Source of the DNA: CAG-791 sp963650385
GTDB taxonomy: Bacteria > Bacillota > Clostridia > Lachnospirales > Lachnospiraceae
Assembly: GCA_963650385.1 (NCBI GenBank)
Contig: CAVJLL010000002.1
Coordinates: 1 to 64,000 of the forward strand
Reading direction: 5' to 3'
Length of the DNA stretch: 64,000 nucleotides
In this document: positions 1-9,037 of the stretch, in pieces
Layout of the letters: every line of letters starts with the position of its first letter
Numbering within the stretch: position 1 is the first letter of the stretch
Made by a program: the position numbers and the translations under genes
Notes under the pieces: generated by a model
The model's input: only the letters and a program-made list of their open reading frames with translations
Told to the model about the DNA's origin: nothing
The model's database searches: none

Positions 1-7
1 CCCAGGA

Positions 8-54
8 CCGGACAACTCCGCCAGGACCCGTCGTGGCTGGCGTCTGTACAGTAA
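8..54 (+). repeat. Dispersed repeat A, copy 1 (possible 3' end of an off-window ORF)
   Basis: Frame 1 from base 1 is open and ends in TAA at 52-54, reading ...GQLRQDPSWLASVQ, so this could be the tail of a gene to the left. The DNA is also a copy of a short element found at 24660-24705, 39981-40014 and 43499-43522, core GGACAACTCCGCCAGGACCC. Bases 34-82 contain two tandem near-copies of TGGCTGGCG followed by a CTGTACAGT/AACTGT block, related to 54066-54084. Repeat origin is more likely than a real gene end. Confidence 0.45.
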
Positions 55-86
55 CAATCGCCTGGCTGGCGAATGAACTGTAACAT

Positions 87-1679
87 TCAGTTGCGCGAGA
101 ATTCCTCCAGCTCCAGTCCCTTGTTGCGGTCCAGCACCATCTGCGGGCTCCATGCATTGACGAACAGGAGCAGCGGCTGATCCTTCATGTCCTTGACGAG
201 CTTCATATCGGTCGTGCCGACGATATTCTTGACATCGCCGTCACACTTTGTGATCCAGCGGATATTCTCGTACGGCAGCATCTCCAGCCGGATCTCCACA
301 TTGTACTCGCTCTTTAAGCGGAACTCGAGCACATCGAACTGCAGGACGCCGACGACGCCCGCAATGATCTCCTCCATACCGGTATTGTATTCCTGGAAGA
401 CCTGAATGGCGCCCTCCTGTGCGATCTGGCGGATTCCCTTGACGAACTGGTCCCGCTTCATGGTATCCACCTGGCGGACTCTGGCGAAGTGCTCCGGCGC
501 GAAGGTCGGAATGCCCTCGTAATGCAGGCGGTCCGACGGCAGGCAGAGTGTATCGCCGATGGAATAGATGCCGGGGTCAAACACGCCCATGATATCGCCG
601 GCGTAGGCCTCGTCCAGGATCTTCCGCGAGCTGGCCATCAGCTGCTGGGGCTGGGAGAGGCGCTGAATGCGTCCGCTCTGCATATGCCGCACCTCCATGC
701 CGGCCTCGTACTTGCCGGAGCAGATGCGCATGAACGCCACGCGGTCGCGGTGTGCCTTGTTCATATTGGCCTGAATCTTGAACACAAACGCCGAGAATCC
801 GGTGCTGACCGGGTCCACGGGTGTGCCGTCGCTGATGCGTGCCACCGGCGGCAGTGCCATCTTCAGAAAGGCCTGCAGGAAGATCTCCACGCCGAAGTTC
901 TGCAGCGCAGAACCGAAAAATACCGGGGTCAGCTCTCCCGCCTGGATCTTCTCCAGGTCAAACTCCGCCGAGGCGCCGTCGAGAAGGTCAATTTCTCCCA
1001 TCAGCTTCTCGTAGGCATCCTCGCCGATTTCGCCGACAACGGCGTCGCGGTTGTCCAGAGCGACGTGGGTTTCCTTTCCCTCCTTCGTGCCCTTCTGCGT
1101 GTCAAAATACTGAATGACCTCGTTGGAGCGGCGGTCGTAGATTCCCTGAAACTCTTTGCCGGAGCCGATGGGCCAGTTCACCGGGCATGTCTCGACGCCC
1201 AGATTCTTCTCGATGTCATCCAGAAGATCAAAGGTGTCCTTGGCGTCGCGGTCCATCTTGTTGATGAAGGTGAAGATCGGCACATGCCGCATCGCGCAGA
1301 CCTTGAAGAGCTTCTTGGTCTGTGCCTCCACGCCCTTGGAGCCGTCGATGACCATGACCGCGGAGTCCGCCGCCATCAATGTGCGGTAGGTATCCTCCGA
1401 AAAGTCCTGGTGTCCCGGCGTATCCAGAATGTTGATGCAGCAGCCGTCGTACTCGAACTGGAGAACCGAGGATGTGACGGAGATTCCTCTCTTCTTCTCG
1501 ATTTCCATCCAGTCCGAAACGGCTGTCTTGGCGGTTGCCTTTCCCTTTACAGAGCCGGCCTGATTGATGGCGCCGCCGTACAGAAGGAACTTCTCGGTCA
1601 GCGTTGTTTTGCCGGCGTCCGGATGTGAAATAATGGCGAACGTCCTGCGGCGTCCGATTTCTTCTGCAATTGTACTCAT
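87..1679 (-). CDS. prfC: Peptide chain release factor 3
   Basis: RF3 is a cytoplasmic translational GTPase that recycles RF1/RF2 from the ribosome after peptide release. The 530-residue product has the usual RF3 length. The P-loop HPDAGKTT (residues 19-26), G3 DTPGH (86-90) and G4 NKMD (140-143) are intact, followed by RF3-type beta-barrel and C-terminal regions. The frame stays open about 126 bases further upstream, but the ATG at 1679 starts the conserved N terminus MSTIAEEIGRRR and sits behind AGGAGAAAG, so I start there. It lies 235 bp downstream of pnp on the same strand, with terminator-like structure between them, so it may have its own promoter. Nothing unusual is seen. Confidence 0.96.
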   Translation of the reverse strand: MSTIAEEIGRRRTFAIISHPDAGKTTLTEKFLLYGGAINQAGSVKGKATAKTAVSDWMEIEKKRGISVTSSVLQFEYDGCCINILDTPGHQDFSEDTYRTLMAADSAVMVIDGSKGVEAQTKKLFKVCAMRHVPIFTFINKMDRDAKDTFDLLDDIEKNLGVETCPVNWPIGSGKEFQGIYDRRSNEVIQYFDTQKGTKEGKETHVALDNRDAVVGEIGEDAYEKLMGEIDLLDGASAEFDLEKIQAGELTPVFFGSALQNFGVEIFLQAFLKMALPPVARISDGTPVDPVSTGFSAFVFKIQANMNKAHRDRVAFMRICSGKYEAGMEVRHMQSGRIQRLSQPQQLMASSRKILDEAYAGDIMGVFDPGIYSIGDTLCLPSDRLHYEGIPTFAPEHFARVRQVDTMKRDQFVKGIRQIAQEGAIQVFQEYNTGMEEIIAGVVGVLQFDVLEFRLKSEYNVEIRLEMLPYENIRWITKCDGDVKNIVGTTDMKLVKDMKDQPLLLFVNAWSPQMVLDRNKGLELEEFSRN

Positions 1680-1764
1680 TTGAATTTCTTTCTCCTGTGC
1701 CGATGCTCGGATATTGGAAGCAAACAGATCTTCTGCTCCCAACGAATATGTGGCGTCTGCGGAC

Positions 1765-1815
1765 AAAAGCCCTGCGCTTTTGCGGATCCCGGTTGGGAGG
1801 CACAAAGTGCAGGGC
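1765..1815 (-). terminator. Terminator-like hairpin between pnp and prfC
   Basis: On the minus strand GCCCTGCAC (1815-1807) can pair with GCGCAGGGC (1777-1769) with one mismatch, followed by TTTT at 1768-1765. The loop is long (about 29 nt), and an alternative internal hairpin CAAAAGC/GCTTTTG is possible. It could end pnp transcription, but the long loop makes this tentative. Confidence 0.4.
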
Positions 1816-1850
1816 CCTTTTTCAGCACCGCTCTCGACTTTTTTTGCAAC

Positions 1851-1911
1851 GGCGAATTTGCCTGCAAAGCCGAAGGTTCACGCCATACTATGGCAGGTGC
1901 TGAACAGATAT
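1851..1911. repeat. Dispersed hairpin repeat B, degenerate copy 3' of pnp
   Basis: The stretch from GAATTTGCCTGCAA to GGCAGGTGCTGAACAGATA matches the right part of elements at 24166-24236 and 53789-53857. It begins 4 bases after the pnp stop codon. The internal stem is less perfect than in the other two copies. The sequence similarity is seen directly; any role in mRNA 3' ends is inference. Confidence 0.6.
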
Positions 1912-1914
1912 CAT

Positions 1915-4038
1915 TTACTGCTCGCCCTTGGGCGCATCCTTGATGGAGAAGGAAACGCGGCCGAGCTTGTCCTTGCCGAGGCAGATGACGCGGACCTTAT
2001 CGCCCAGTGTCAGCACATCCTCGACGTGCTCGATGCGGCGGGGAGCAATCTTGGAAATGTGAACCATTCCCTCCTTGCCCGGTGCGAACTCAAGGAATGC
2101 ACCAAAGTCCTTGATCGATACGACTACGCCGTCCAGAACCTGGCCCTCGTAGAAGTCGGTGGTGATGATGCTGATCATTCTCTTGGCATCTGCCATGCCC
2201 TGGGCATCGGTGCCGCACACGGAAACCTTTCCGTCATCGCTGATGTCGATCTGGCAGCCGGTGCGCTTGATGATCTCGTTGATGGTCTTGCCGCGCTGTC
2301 CGACAACGTCGCCGATTCTCTCCGGATCGATCTGAACCATGTCGATCTTCGGTGCGTACTGGCCGACCTCCGGACGAGGCTCTGCAATTGCCTGGCTCAT
2401 AACGCCGTTCATGATGAACTCGCGGGCATCCTTGCAGCGTGCAAATGCGCCCTCTACGATGGCTCTGGTCAGTCCGTGGATCTTGATGTCCATCTGGATG
2501 GCCGTAATGCCGTCATGGGTTCCGGTTACCTTGAAGTCCATATCGCCGAAGAAGTCCTCCAGACCCTGAATATCGGTCAGGAGTACGAACTCCTCGTCGG
2601 TCTCTCCGGTTACCAGTCCGCAGGAAATGCCGGCAACCTGCTTCTTGATCGGAACGCCGGCATCCATCAGAGCCATGCAGGAAGCGCAGGTGCTGGCCAT
2701 CGAGGTGGAGCCGTTGGACTCCATGGTCTCGGACACGCAGCGGATGGCATACGGGAACTCCTCTACGGACGGAAGCACCGGAAGAAGGGCTCTTTCTGCC
2801 AGAGCGCCGTGGCCGATTTCACGCCGTCCCGGTCCTCTGGAGACCTTGGTCTCGCCGACAGAGTATGCCGGGAAGTTATACTGGTGTACGTATCTCTTCT
2901 CGGTGATGTTCGGGTCCAGGCCCTCTACGCGCTGTGCATCGGAAAGAGGAGCCAGTGTGCAGACATCCACAATCTGTGTCTGTCCGCGATGGAACATAGC
3001 GGAGCCGTGCACTCTCGGGATCAGGCCGACCTCTGCGTGCAGCGGGCGGATCTGTGTCAGCTCGCGGCCGTCCGGACGCTTGTGGTCCTTGAGGATCATC
3101 TTGCGGACGGTCTTCTTCTCGTACTGGTAAACCGCATCGCCGAGCTGTGCAAGGTATGCATCGTTTCCTTCGAATGCGGCCTTGAGTCTCTCCGTGATCT
3201 CAGCAACCGCCTTCTCGCGGGTCTGCTTGTCATCGGTGAAGACAGCCTTCTCCATCTCCTCCTGCGGAACGATCTTCTTCATATCCTCGAACATCTGCTC
3301 CGGAACTGCGACAGAGACATATTCCTGCTTGGCCTTGCCGACCTCGCTCTGGATGAAGTTATAGAACTGAATGAGCTCCTGGTTGACAGCGTCTGCCTGG
3401 TAGATATAGGAAATCATATCTGCCTCAGGAATCTCGTTGGCTCCTGCCTCGATCATCAGGATGCGGTCTGCGGAGGATGCCACGGTCAGGCAAAGGTCTC
3501 CCTCGTCCCACTCCTTCTGGCTGGGGTTGATGATCACCTTGCCGTCCACGAGTCCTACCTGTGTTGCTGCGCAGGGACCAGCAAACGGAATGTCGGAAAT
3601 GGTGGTTGCAAGCGGTGCGCCCATCATGGCAACCAGCTCCGGACGGCACTCCGGATCCACGCTCATGACCATGCACTCCAGCGTAACGTCGTTGCGCATG
3701 TCCTTCGGGAACAGGGGACGCATCGGGCGGTCAATGACACGGCTCGTTAAGACTGCATTGTCGCTTGCCTTTCCCTCTCTCTTCTTAAAGCCGCCGGGGA
3801 TCTTGCCGACAGAATAAAACTTCTCGCTGTATTCTACGGACAGCGGGAAGAAATCCACGCCGTCACGGGGAGCTGCAGACTCGGTTGCCGTGCACAGCAC
3901 CGTCGTCTCTCCGTAGTGCATGAATGCGCAGCCGTTTGCCTGCTTGCCGAATCTTCCGATGTCTACTGCCAGCGTTCTGCCTGCCAGCTCCATGGAATAG
4001 GTCGTGTACGTTTCCTTTTTCTCTACGTTGTAATTCAT
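1915..4038 (-). CDS. pnp: Polyribonucleotide nucleotidyltransferase (PNPase)
   Basis: PNPase is a phosphorolytic 3'-5' exoribonuclease of the degradosome and of mRNA turnover. The 707-residue protein shows two RNase PH-like domains (from about residue 10 and from about 315), a KH domain with GDVVGQRGKTINEI near 560, and a C-terminal S1 domain ending in SFSIKDAPKGEQ. The ATG at 4038 follows GCAGGAG and begins the family-typical MNYNVEKKETYTTYSMELAGR; an extra 21-residue in-frame extension lacks such support. It follows rpsO at 154 bp, the classic rpsO-pnp arrangement, and its leader has several hairpins that suggest post-transcriptional control. Confidence 0.97.
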   Translation of the reverse strand: MNYNVEKKETYTTYSMELAGRTLAVDIGRFGKQANGCAFMHYGETTVLCTATESAAPRDGVDFFPLSVEYSEKFYSVGKIPGGFKKREGKASDNAVLTSRVIDRPMRPLFPKDMRNDVTLECMVMSVDPECRPELVAMMGAPLATTISDIPFAGPCAATQVGLVDGKVIINPSQKEWDEGDLCLTVASSADRILMIEAGANEIPEADMISYIYQADAVNQELIQFYNFIQSEVGKAKQEYVSVAVPEQMFEDMKKIVPQEEMEKAVFTDDKQTREKAVAEITERLKAAFEGNDAYLAQLGDAVYQYEKKTVRKMILKDHKRPDGRELTQIRPLHAEVGLIPRVHGSAMFHRGQTQIVDVCTLAPLSDAQRVEGLDPNITEKRYVHQYNFPAYSVGETKVSRGPGRREIGHGALAERALLPVLPSVEEFPYAIRCVSETMESNGSTSMASTCASCMALMDAGVPIKKQVAGISCGLVTGETDEEFVLLTDIQGLEDFFGDMDFKVTGTHDGITAIQMDIKIHGLTRAIVEGAFARCKDAREFIMNGVMSQAIAEPRPEVGQYAPKIDMVQIDPERIGDVVGQRGKTINEIIKRTGCQIDISDDGKVSVCGTDAQGMADAKRMISIITTDFYEGQVLDGVVVSIKDFGAFLEFAPGKEGMVHISKIAPRRIEHVEDVLTLGDKVRVICLGKDKLGRVSFSIKDAPKGEQ

Positions 4039-4057
4039 TCGTTCTCCTGCTCTTCCT

Positions 4058-4183
4058 TCCGGGGGTCCTTCGTCCCCGGACTGCAACAACTTGCGCGGCA
4101 CCGTGCATCCGGTGCTCTTTGATCACAGAAGGCGACGCCGGACCGGCTCGTCACCAGGCCCGTACGCCGCCTTCCATTTAACT
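4058..4183 (-). promoter_or_regulatory. Structured rpsO-pnp intergenic leader
   Basis: Three hairpins lie between rpsO and pnp. TCCGGGG/CCCCGGA is at 4058-4080, GCACCG/CGGTGC at 4098-4115, and AGGCGGCG pairs with CGTCGCCT (one G-U) near 4133-4176. In Escherichia coli the pnp leader is an RNase III-processed, PNPase-autoregulated structure. The presence of hairpins here is seen; the same control in this organism is inference. Confidence 0.4.
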
Positions 4184-4192
4184 TGTTAAAAA

Positions 4193-4459
4193 TTACTTTC
4201 TGATGCCCAGCTTCTCGATCAGAGCACGATACTTCTCCAGGTCAGTCTTCTTGAGATAGTCCAGAAGTCCTCTTCTCTGACCAACGAGCTTCAGAAGTCC
4301 TCTGTTGGAATGATAATCCTTCGGGTTCTTCTTCATGTGCTCGGTGAGCTCAGTGATTCTGGCAGTAAGGATTGCAATCTGAACCTCCGGTGAACCGGTG
4401 TCGCCTTCCTTGCGGCCGAACTCCTTGATGATTTCTGCTTTCTTCTCCTGTGCGATCAT
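4193..4459 (-). CDS. rpsO: 30S ribosomal protein S15
   Basis: S15 is a primary 16S rRNA-binding protein of the small subunit. The 88-residue protein has the whole family pattern: EFGRKEGDTGSPEVQIAILT near residue 16, HMKKNPKDYHSNRGLL near 41, VGQRRGLLDYL near 60 and a C terminus ending LIEKLGIRK. The ATG at 4459 follows AGAGGAG by three bases; an eight-residue longer reading is possible but starts inside the ribosome-binding region. It is the first gene of the rpsO-pnp unit, with a promoter candidate at 4622-4650. Confidence 0.97.
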   Translation of the reverse strand: MIAQEKKAEIIKEFGRKEGDTGSPEVQIAILTARITELTEHMKKNPKDYHSNRGLLKLVGQRRGLLDYLKKTDLEKYRALIEKLGIRK

Positions 4460-4621
4460 TGTCTCCTCTTTCTGCCCGTCCATTCGCTGCGTGAAACGCA
4501 GGAGCTGCTGCGGGTCTTCTACAACCTCCCGATCCTAAGAAATGGCTGCCGCGATGTGCTGTACCGCTGATGCGCGGCCGGAGTACCGATTTCTGAGCAT
4601 GGGAAACCACATAACGAATCG

Positions 4622-4650
4622 ATGCTACCACAGGTGGCCAGCGAATGCAA
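4622..4650 (-). promoter_or_regulatory. Sigma-A-type promoter for rpsO
   Basis: On the minus strand TTGCAT (4650-4645) and TAGCAT (4627-4622) are separated by 17 bases, placing the start of transcription about 150 bases upstream of rpsO. The remaining sequence between the NRPS gene stop and rpsO (4460-4677) holds no gene that I can support. Confidence 0.5.
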
Positions 4651-4677
4651 GAGCAAACATTGGCTGCTACTGTACTG

Positions 4678-7647
4678 CTACATCCTCAGTAATTCTTCTG
4701 TCCTTCGGACAATCCGGACAATCGTCTCTTCTTCCCAGTGATCCACATCCGGATGCAGCATCAGATGCAGTCCCTTCTCGTCCTCCCACAGGAAATCGCC
4801 CCGTCTGAACATCCCAAAGGGCACCCGGAACAGCATTTCATGCGGCTCCCGGATGAGCGTATCCGGGAAAATCTCCGAAACCACAAACGGGAGGAGCTCC
4901 GGCTCCGTCTCCAGGCCAAACGCTGCCCGGTAGATATCCCCGGCATTCAGGAAGCTGTACCGGTCGACCTGCAGATACGAATTCATGAAATCCTTTTCCG
5001 TATCCGTTTTATGAATGCGGATGGGCGCCGTGTTCACAATGCAGCCCACGACCCGGTTCATGTTCTCCACATCCATGCTTCTGCCGGAAACAGCAACATT
5101 CAGAATCGCCTCCGGCAGCTCCAGAACATCCATAATTGCTCTCCCGTACCGGCAGAGAATATAGGCCGATACAGAGACCCCCTGCAAGTGGCAGCGCTCC
5201 CGGATTTTCTGTTCCTGTTCTCCGTCAATCACAACATGGAACTGCCTGTAGCGGGGCCGTCCGGAGCGGTTCTTATTCAGCGGCACGCAGGGAATGGCTG
5301 CGCCGTCAAGATATTTTCCCCAGAATTCCTGCGCCTGCTGCCGGACCGCTTCCTCTCCCGTGCTGTCGAGATAGGAAATATAATTGTCCGGCTTCTCAAC
5401 GGGTGCTTCCATGAGAAGCTCATCCCAGATCAGCTTCTCACTCATTCCGTCCATAATCCGATGATCCACGCGCAGCAGCAGGACCGTGCGGTCATCCGCC
5501 GTTCGAACCGCGCTGACAAAAATAAGGTCCCGCATGTCCGGCTTACTCTGCAGCAGGTTGAATTTCATTGCCGCAAAGCGCTTCTGCCTCTCCGTCAGAT
5601 TCCCGGAGCCATCTCCGATCTTCCGCAGATCGGTATACTCCCATCGAATGGGACGCGTCTTCAGAGCCTTCGTATACCACTTGCCCTGATCCTCAATGAA
5701 GCTGCTGCGAAGTGCCGGATGACAATGCTCCAGCTCCTGCATCTTTCTGCCCAGCTCCTCCTTCTCAATTCCGCGAAAAGCCATCATGCCGGAAACAATC
5801 TGAATGGGCGCCTGAATCCACCGGGTCTGCATATCGCTGCAGCGAACCAGATTGGATACCTCCTTCTGCACCTTCGGAGCAGTCCCCACCTTCGCCTTGT
5901 CCCTTGCTCTTAGCTTCAGGGCCAGCTCTTCCACACTCGCCGCGTTTACAAATCCCTCCAGACTTAAGGAATATCCCGCCTCCGCCAGGTCACTGATCAG
6001 AAGCACGGCATTCAGCGAATCCACGCCCAGAACCATCAGGTTTGACTCTGCGCCGATGGAATCTGCCGATATCTGAAGGAGTCCTGCTGCGGCATCTGCA
6101 ATCAGCTGCTCCTTCTGCGACAGCGCCCGCGATGCGCCGCGCGGCTCTCTTTTTAATTCTACCGGGATGGCTGCAAGCGCCTTGTAATCCGTTTTCCCAT
6201 TGGCGTTGACCGGCATCCGATCAAGCCTTTTATAGTAAACCGGTATCATATACGGCGGCAGGCTGCTGCGAAGGTGCCGGCACAATGCGTCAACATCGGC
6301 GTCCTGTCCGTTTTCCCCTTCGTAGTAGGCGCAAAGAAGCTCGCTTCCGTTTTCCGAATGGGCGATTAACGCGCAGCAGTTTCTGATGCCGGATACGGCT
6401 TTCATGGCTTTTTCAATCTCCGGAAGCTCGATCCGCTGGCCATGATACTTGACCATTCGGTCATTGCGGCCACAAAGCCGAATGCTGCCGTCCTCATTCA
6501 CCACGCCCACATCACCGGTACGCACAAATCTCTGACCGTCAGCCACCAGATTTTTACCCGCAAAAATCCTTGCAGCTTCCTCGGCATCGCTCAGCAGATA
6601 CCGGTCAAACATCGTCGGTGAAGAAACCACCAGCTCCCCCTTTTCCCCCGGGCCGACGAGCCTTCCATCTTCATCCGCGGTGCAGATCCGCACGCAGGGA
6701 GAAGGCATACTCTTCCCGCCGTGCCGCAGGTCCTGCCAGGTAATCCCGTAGCACTCGGTCTGTCCGTAAAGATCGACCATGCTCCCATGAAAGTTCTCCA
6801 TGTGCTCCAGCTGCTCCTGCAACGGTGCCGAAACCGGCTCCGCCAGAAAGCACAGACAGGACACCGCCGACAGGCTCCTGCAGAAGCGTTTGTTTTCCAG
6901 GAAAAACGTAAGCTGGGACGGAATAAACGTTACACAGAATGTTCCGCCGTCTTCCAGAATCCGGCTGGTCTCTTCAATGGAGCCGGTTTTCCCCTCCTCC
7001 AGGAGCACCAGCCGCTTTCCGTTCAGAAGCGCTGCGCCGTATTCATAATGATAAGCCCCGGCAAATCCGTTGTTGAGCCGTGCAAGAATTGAATCAAATT
7101 CTCCAAGCTCCGCTCCCGTCTCCTCCAGTTTGTACGGGAACTGATCGAATAAAAATCCGACAGAATGCTGATTCTGCACCACCCCTTTCGGTTCCCCCGT
7201 AGAACCCGAGGTATACAGAATCATTGCCGGATCCGTTCCGTTTGCAAAGGACACAGCTTCCGTTTCCGGCTCTGCCGCGGCATCTGTCTCCGGCTCCCCT
7301 GCAAGCTCCCCGTAGCTGTCCGCATCAATGATCCAGGCGGCCTTTACGCTCTTTTTGATCAGTTCGAAGCGCGCCTTCGGAATAATGGGCATAACCGGCA
7401 CAAAAGCGGCCCCCGCCTTGAACACGCCGTACATGGACAGCACCATCTCTGCCGTGCGTCCCATACGTACAATGACCGGACTGCCCGGCCCGCATTGTTT
7501 CTTTCTCAGATTGGCCGCAATCCGGTCCGTCAGGCGGTCAAATTCGCCGTAGGTGAATCTCTGCCCCCCGCATTCCAGTGCAGGGGCCTGCGGATCAAAG
7601 GCTCCCTTTTTTTCCAGAACCAGCTTCTGTATGGTAATTTCTGTCAC
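4678..7647 (-). CDS. NRPS-like protein: adenylation-carrier-condensation
   Basis: This 989-residue protein has an AMP-forming adenylation domain (about 1-500) with YTSGSTGEPKG near 145, YGQTEC, RTGDVG and the lysine loop NANGKTDYK. A peptidyl carrier domain follows with LGVDSLNA (phosphopantetheine Ser) at about 515-590, then a condensation domain (about 600-989) with DHRIMDG in place of HHxxxDG, so the second, catalytic His is kept. It is the last gene of the leftward operon. The A4 region reads AGAYHYEYGAALLNG, so the residue equivalent to the amino-binding Asp235 of typical amino-acid A domains appears to be Gly. A-T-C order ending in C implies transfer to a partner carrier. The substrate is unknown. 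Confidence 0.88.
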   Translation of the reverse strand: MTEITIQKLVLEKKGAFDPQAPALECGGQRFTYGEFDRLTDRIAANLRKKQCGPGSPVIVRMGRTAEMVLSMYGVFKAGAAFVPVMPIIPKARFELIKKSVKAAWIIDADSYGELAGEPETDAAAEPETEAVSFANGTDPAMILYTSGSTGEPKGVVQNQHSVGFLFDQFPYKLEETGAELGEFDSILARLNNGFAGAYHYEYGAALLNGKRLVLLEEGKTGSIEETSRILEDGGTFCVTFIPSQLTFFLENKRFCRSLSAVSCLCFLAEPVSAPLQEQLEHMENFHGSMVDLYGQTECYGITWQDLRHGGKSMPSPCVRICTADEDGRLVGPGEKGELVVSSPTMFDRYLLSDAEEAARIFAGKNLVADGQRFVRTGDVGVVNEDGSIRLCGRNDRMVKYHGQRIELPEIEKAMKAVSGIRNCCALIAHSENGSELLCAYYEGENGQDADVDALCRHLRSSLPPYMIPVYYKRLDRMPVNANGKTDYKALAAIPVELKREPRGASRALSQKEQLIADAAAGLLQISADSIGAESNLMVLGVDSLNAVLLISDLAEAGYSLSLEGFVNAASVEELALKLRARDKAKVGTAPKVQKEVSNLVRCSDMQTRWIQAPIQIVSGMMAFRGIEKEELGRKMQELEHCHPALRSSFIEDQGKWYTKALKTRPIRWEYTDLRKIGDGSGNLTERQKRFAAMKFNLLQSKPDMRDLIFVSAVRTADDRTVLLLRVDHRIMDGMSEKLIWDELLMEAPVEKPDNYISYLDSTGEEAVRQQAQEFWGKYLDGAAIPCVPLNKNRSGRPRYRQFHVVIDGEQEQKIRERCHLQGVSVSAYILCRYGRAIMDVLELPEAILNVAVSGRSMDVENMNRVVGCIVNTAPIRIHKTDTEKDFMNSYLQVDRYSFLNAGDIYRAAFGLETEPELLPFVVSEIFPDTLIREPHEMLFRVPFGMFRRGDFLWEDEKGLHLMLHPDVDHWEEETIVRIVRRTEELLRM

Positions 7648-7666
7648 TTATGCATCCTCCATTCAT

Positions 7667-7705
7667 GAATCAGAGCCCATTTGCAGAATCACCCGGCTCC
7701 GATTC
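7667..7705. repeat. Dispersed hairpin repeat C, copy 1
   Basis: GAATCAGAGCC and GGCTCCGATTC form an 11-bp stem with one mismatch around CATTTGCAGAATCACC. Related sequence lies at 38111-38152, sharing GATTCAG.GCCCATTTGCA, and GAGCCCATTTTTGCA occurs inside the palindrome at 36144-36215. It sits between two genes of the NRPS operon and has no U-tract, so it is more likely a REP-like element than a terminator. Confidence 0.5.
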
Positions 7706-7724
7706 ATTACATACTCCATTCGTC

Positions 7725-8957
7725 TTACAGCCGTTCTATGATTTCATCATCCAGTTCGTTCTCGGCAGCACACGAAGGCACCTCCAGAACGGTAAGGAGC
7801 TCTTCCTTTTCCAGGTTCTTTCGGATCAGGTACAGAACCCTTGTACCGGCAGAAGAAAGGTATGTGACTCTCTTCATGTTAACCTCAACTTTACGCGCCT
7901 GCGCCTTGTATTCATCAAAGCACTCCAGAATTTTCGGTGCGCTCAGTGTATCAACTCTTCCGGAAAGACGGATTATCAGAGTGTCCCCCTCGAGGGAGGA
8001 CTCCAGAGAAAATGAATCCTCCGGATCGGATTCTTCCGGCTTCTCCTGTTCCTGCTGCAGCAGGTGATTCTTCTGCGGCAGAAGCGTCGACACGAAGGTA
8101 AACCGTTTCTCCATGACCCTCCGAAGCTTTCGAACGACCGGATCCGGCAGCCCGGAGAACGCCAGAAGCTCCGTATCTCCCGGAAGAAGTCTGCAGCGCT
8201 TTGCCTCCAGCCCCGCTCTTCTGTATAATTTCACGTCGATTCGAAGCGGGCGCTTCACAGTCTCCCTCGTAATTCCGCCGTTTGACGCCCAGTTGTACAT
8301 CCGGAAGATCATCCCGATGGTCGGCATGAACTTTCCAAACGGGTAAACGGAACGGATTACATTGGCAAACAGATAGCCGTTGCCGGGATCGGTCGTGACA
8401 TAAACGGAGCCCTTGTGCCCACGCATGATCCGCGCAATGTTCTCACGTACAGTCCGGGCCTCCGCTGCCGTAAGGTACATTCCGAGTCCTTCCACCACGA
8501 TGCAGAGTGCCCCGTCAATGCGGTCAGTGATCGCCGCCAGTGATGCGTAATTGGTCGCATCCGCCGCGTGATATTCGCAGTTCTCAAGTCCCAGTTTCCG
8601 GGCAACCGGTGCAAGTTCCTCTGTCACAACCGGAAAATCCGCACCGTAATAATGGTAGCCTTCCCTGGCCAGCTGCATGCCCCGCGGAGAATATCCGCAC
8701 GCAATGTCCAGTACCGATTTGCAGCCGGACGCACGGATATACCGGTTGATTGACTTATAACGAATCTCCTGAATGATCGGATTGAGGAAGCACATTTCCT
8801 CCGAATACGGGATTGCCGAGGCATCCATATTATCCAGTCCGATCTGTTTGCCAAACTCCAGAGCCTCCGGAATTCCGGCAAGATACAGCCAGTATGAAGT
8901 AAGCTTTGCTGTCTCGAAGGCCCTGTTGGAATCTTCCTTAAAACTGTCCGTCATCAT
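7725..8957 (-). CDS. Class I methyltransferase fused to a STAS domain
   Basis: The 410-residue protein has two parts. Residues about 60-290 look like an SAM-dependent methyltransferase of the leucine-carboxyl/polyketide O-methyltransferase type, with motif I VLDIACGYSPRG (82-93), an acidic end of beta-2 at YYGAD, and EGLGMYL. Residues about 320-400 match a STAS (anti-sigma-factor antagonist) domain, TLIIRLSGRVDTLSAPKI followed by VTYLSSAGTRVLYLI, where the SSAG serine is at the position phosphorylated in SpoIIAA-type proteins. An acidic Gln/Glu linker joins them. It lies between the FkbM gene and the last NRPS gene. The role could be tailoring of the peptide, with the STAS part as a binding or regulatory module; this is inference. 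Confidence 0.8.
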   Translation of the reverse strand: MMTDSFKEDSNRAFETAKLTSYWLYLAGIPEALEFGKQIGLDNMDASAIPYSEEMCFLNPIIQEIRYKSINRYIRASGCKSVLDIACGYSPRGMQLAREGYHYYGADFPVVTEELAPVARKLGLENCEYHAADATNYASLAAITDRIDGALCIVVEGLGMYLTAAEARTVRENIARIMRGHKGSVYVTTDPGNGYLFANVIRSVYPFGKFMPTIGMIFRMYNWASNGGITRETVKRPLRIDVKLYRRAGLEAKRCRLLPGDTELLAFSGLPDPVVRKLRRVMEKRFTFVSTLLPQKNHLLQQEQEKPEESDPEDSFSLESSLEGDTLIIRLSGRVDTLSAPKILECFDEYKAQARKVEVNMKRVTYLSSAGTRVLYLIRKNLEKEELLTVLEVPSCAAENELDDEIIERL

Positions 8958-9037
8958 TTCTCCTCTGTCGCAGCTGCCCGATCTGCCGCAGCCTCGCCGC
9001 CGCTTTATGCAGTCAGCCTCCGAATCATCCCAATCCG

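Noticed and set aside
489..1628. 379-residue plus-strand frame opposite prfC
   Set aside because: Antisense shadow of prfC, with no ribosome binding site or family features.
1714..3750. 678-residue plus-strand frame opposite pnp
   Set aside because: It is an antisense shadow of pnp; high GC third positions remove stops. It shows no domain and no start signals.
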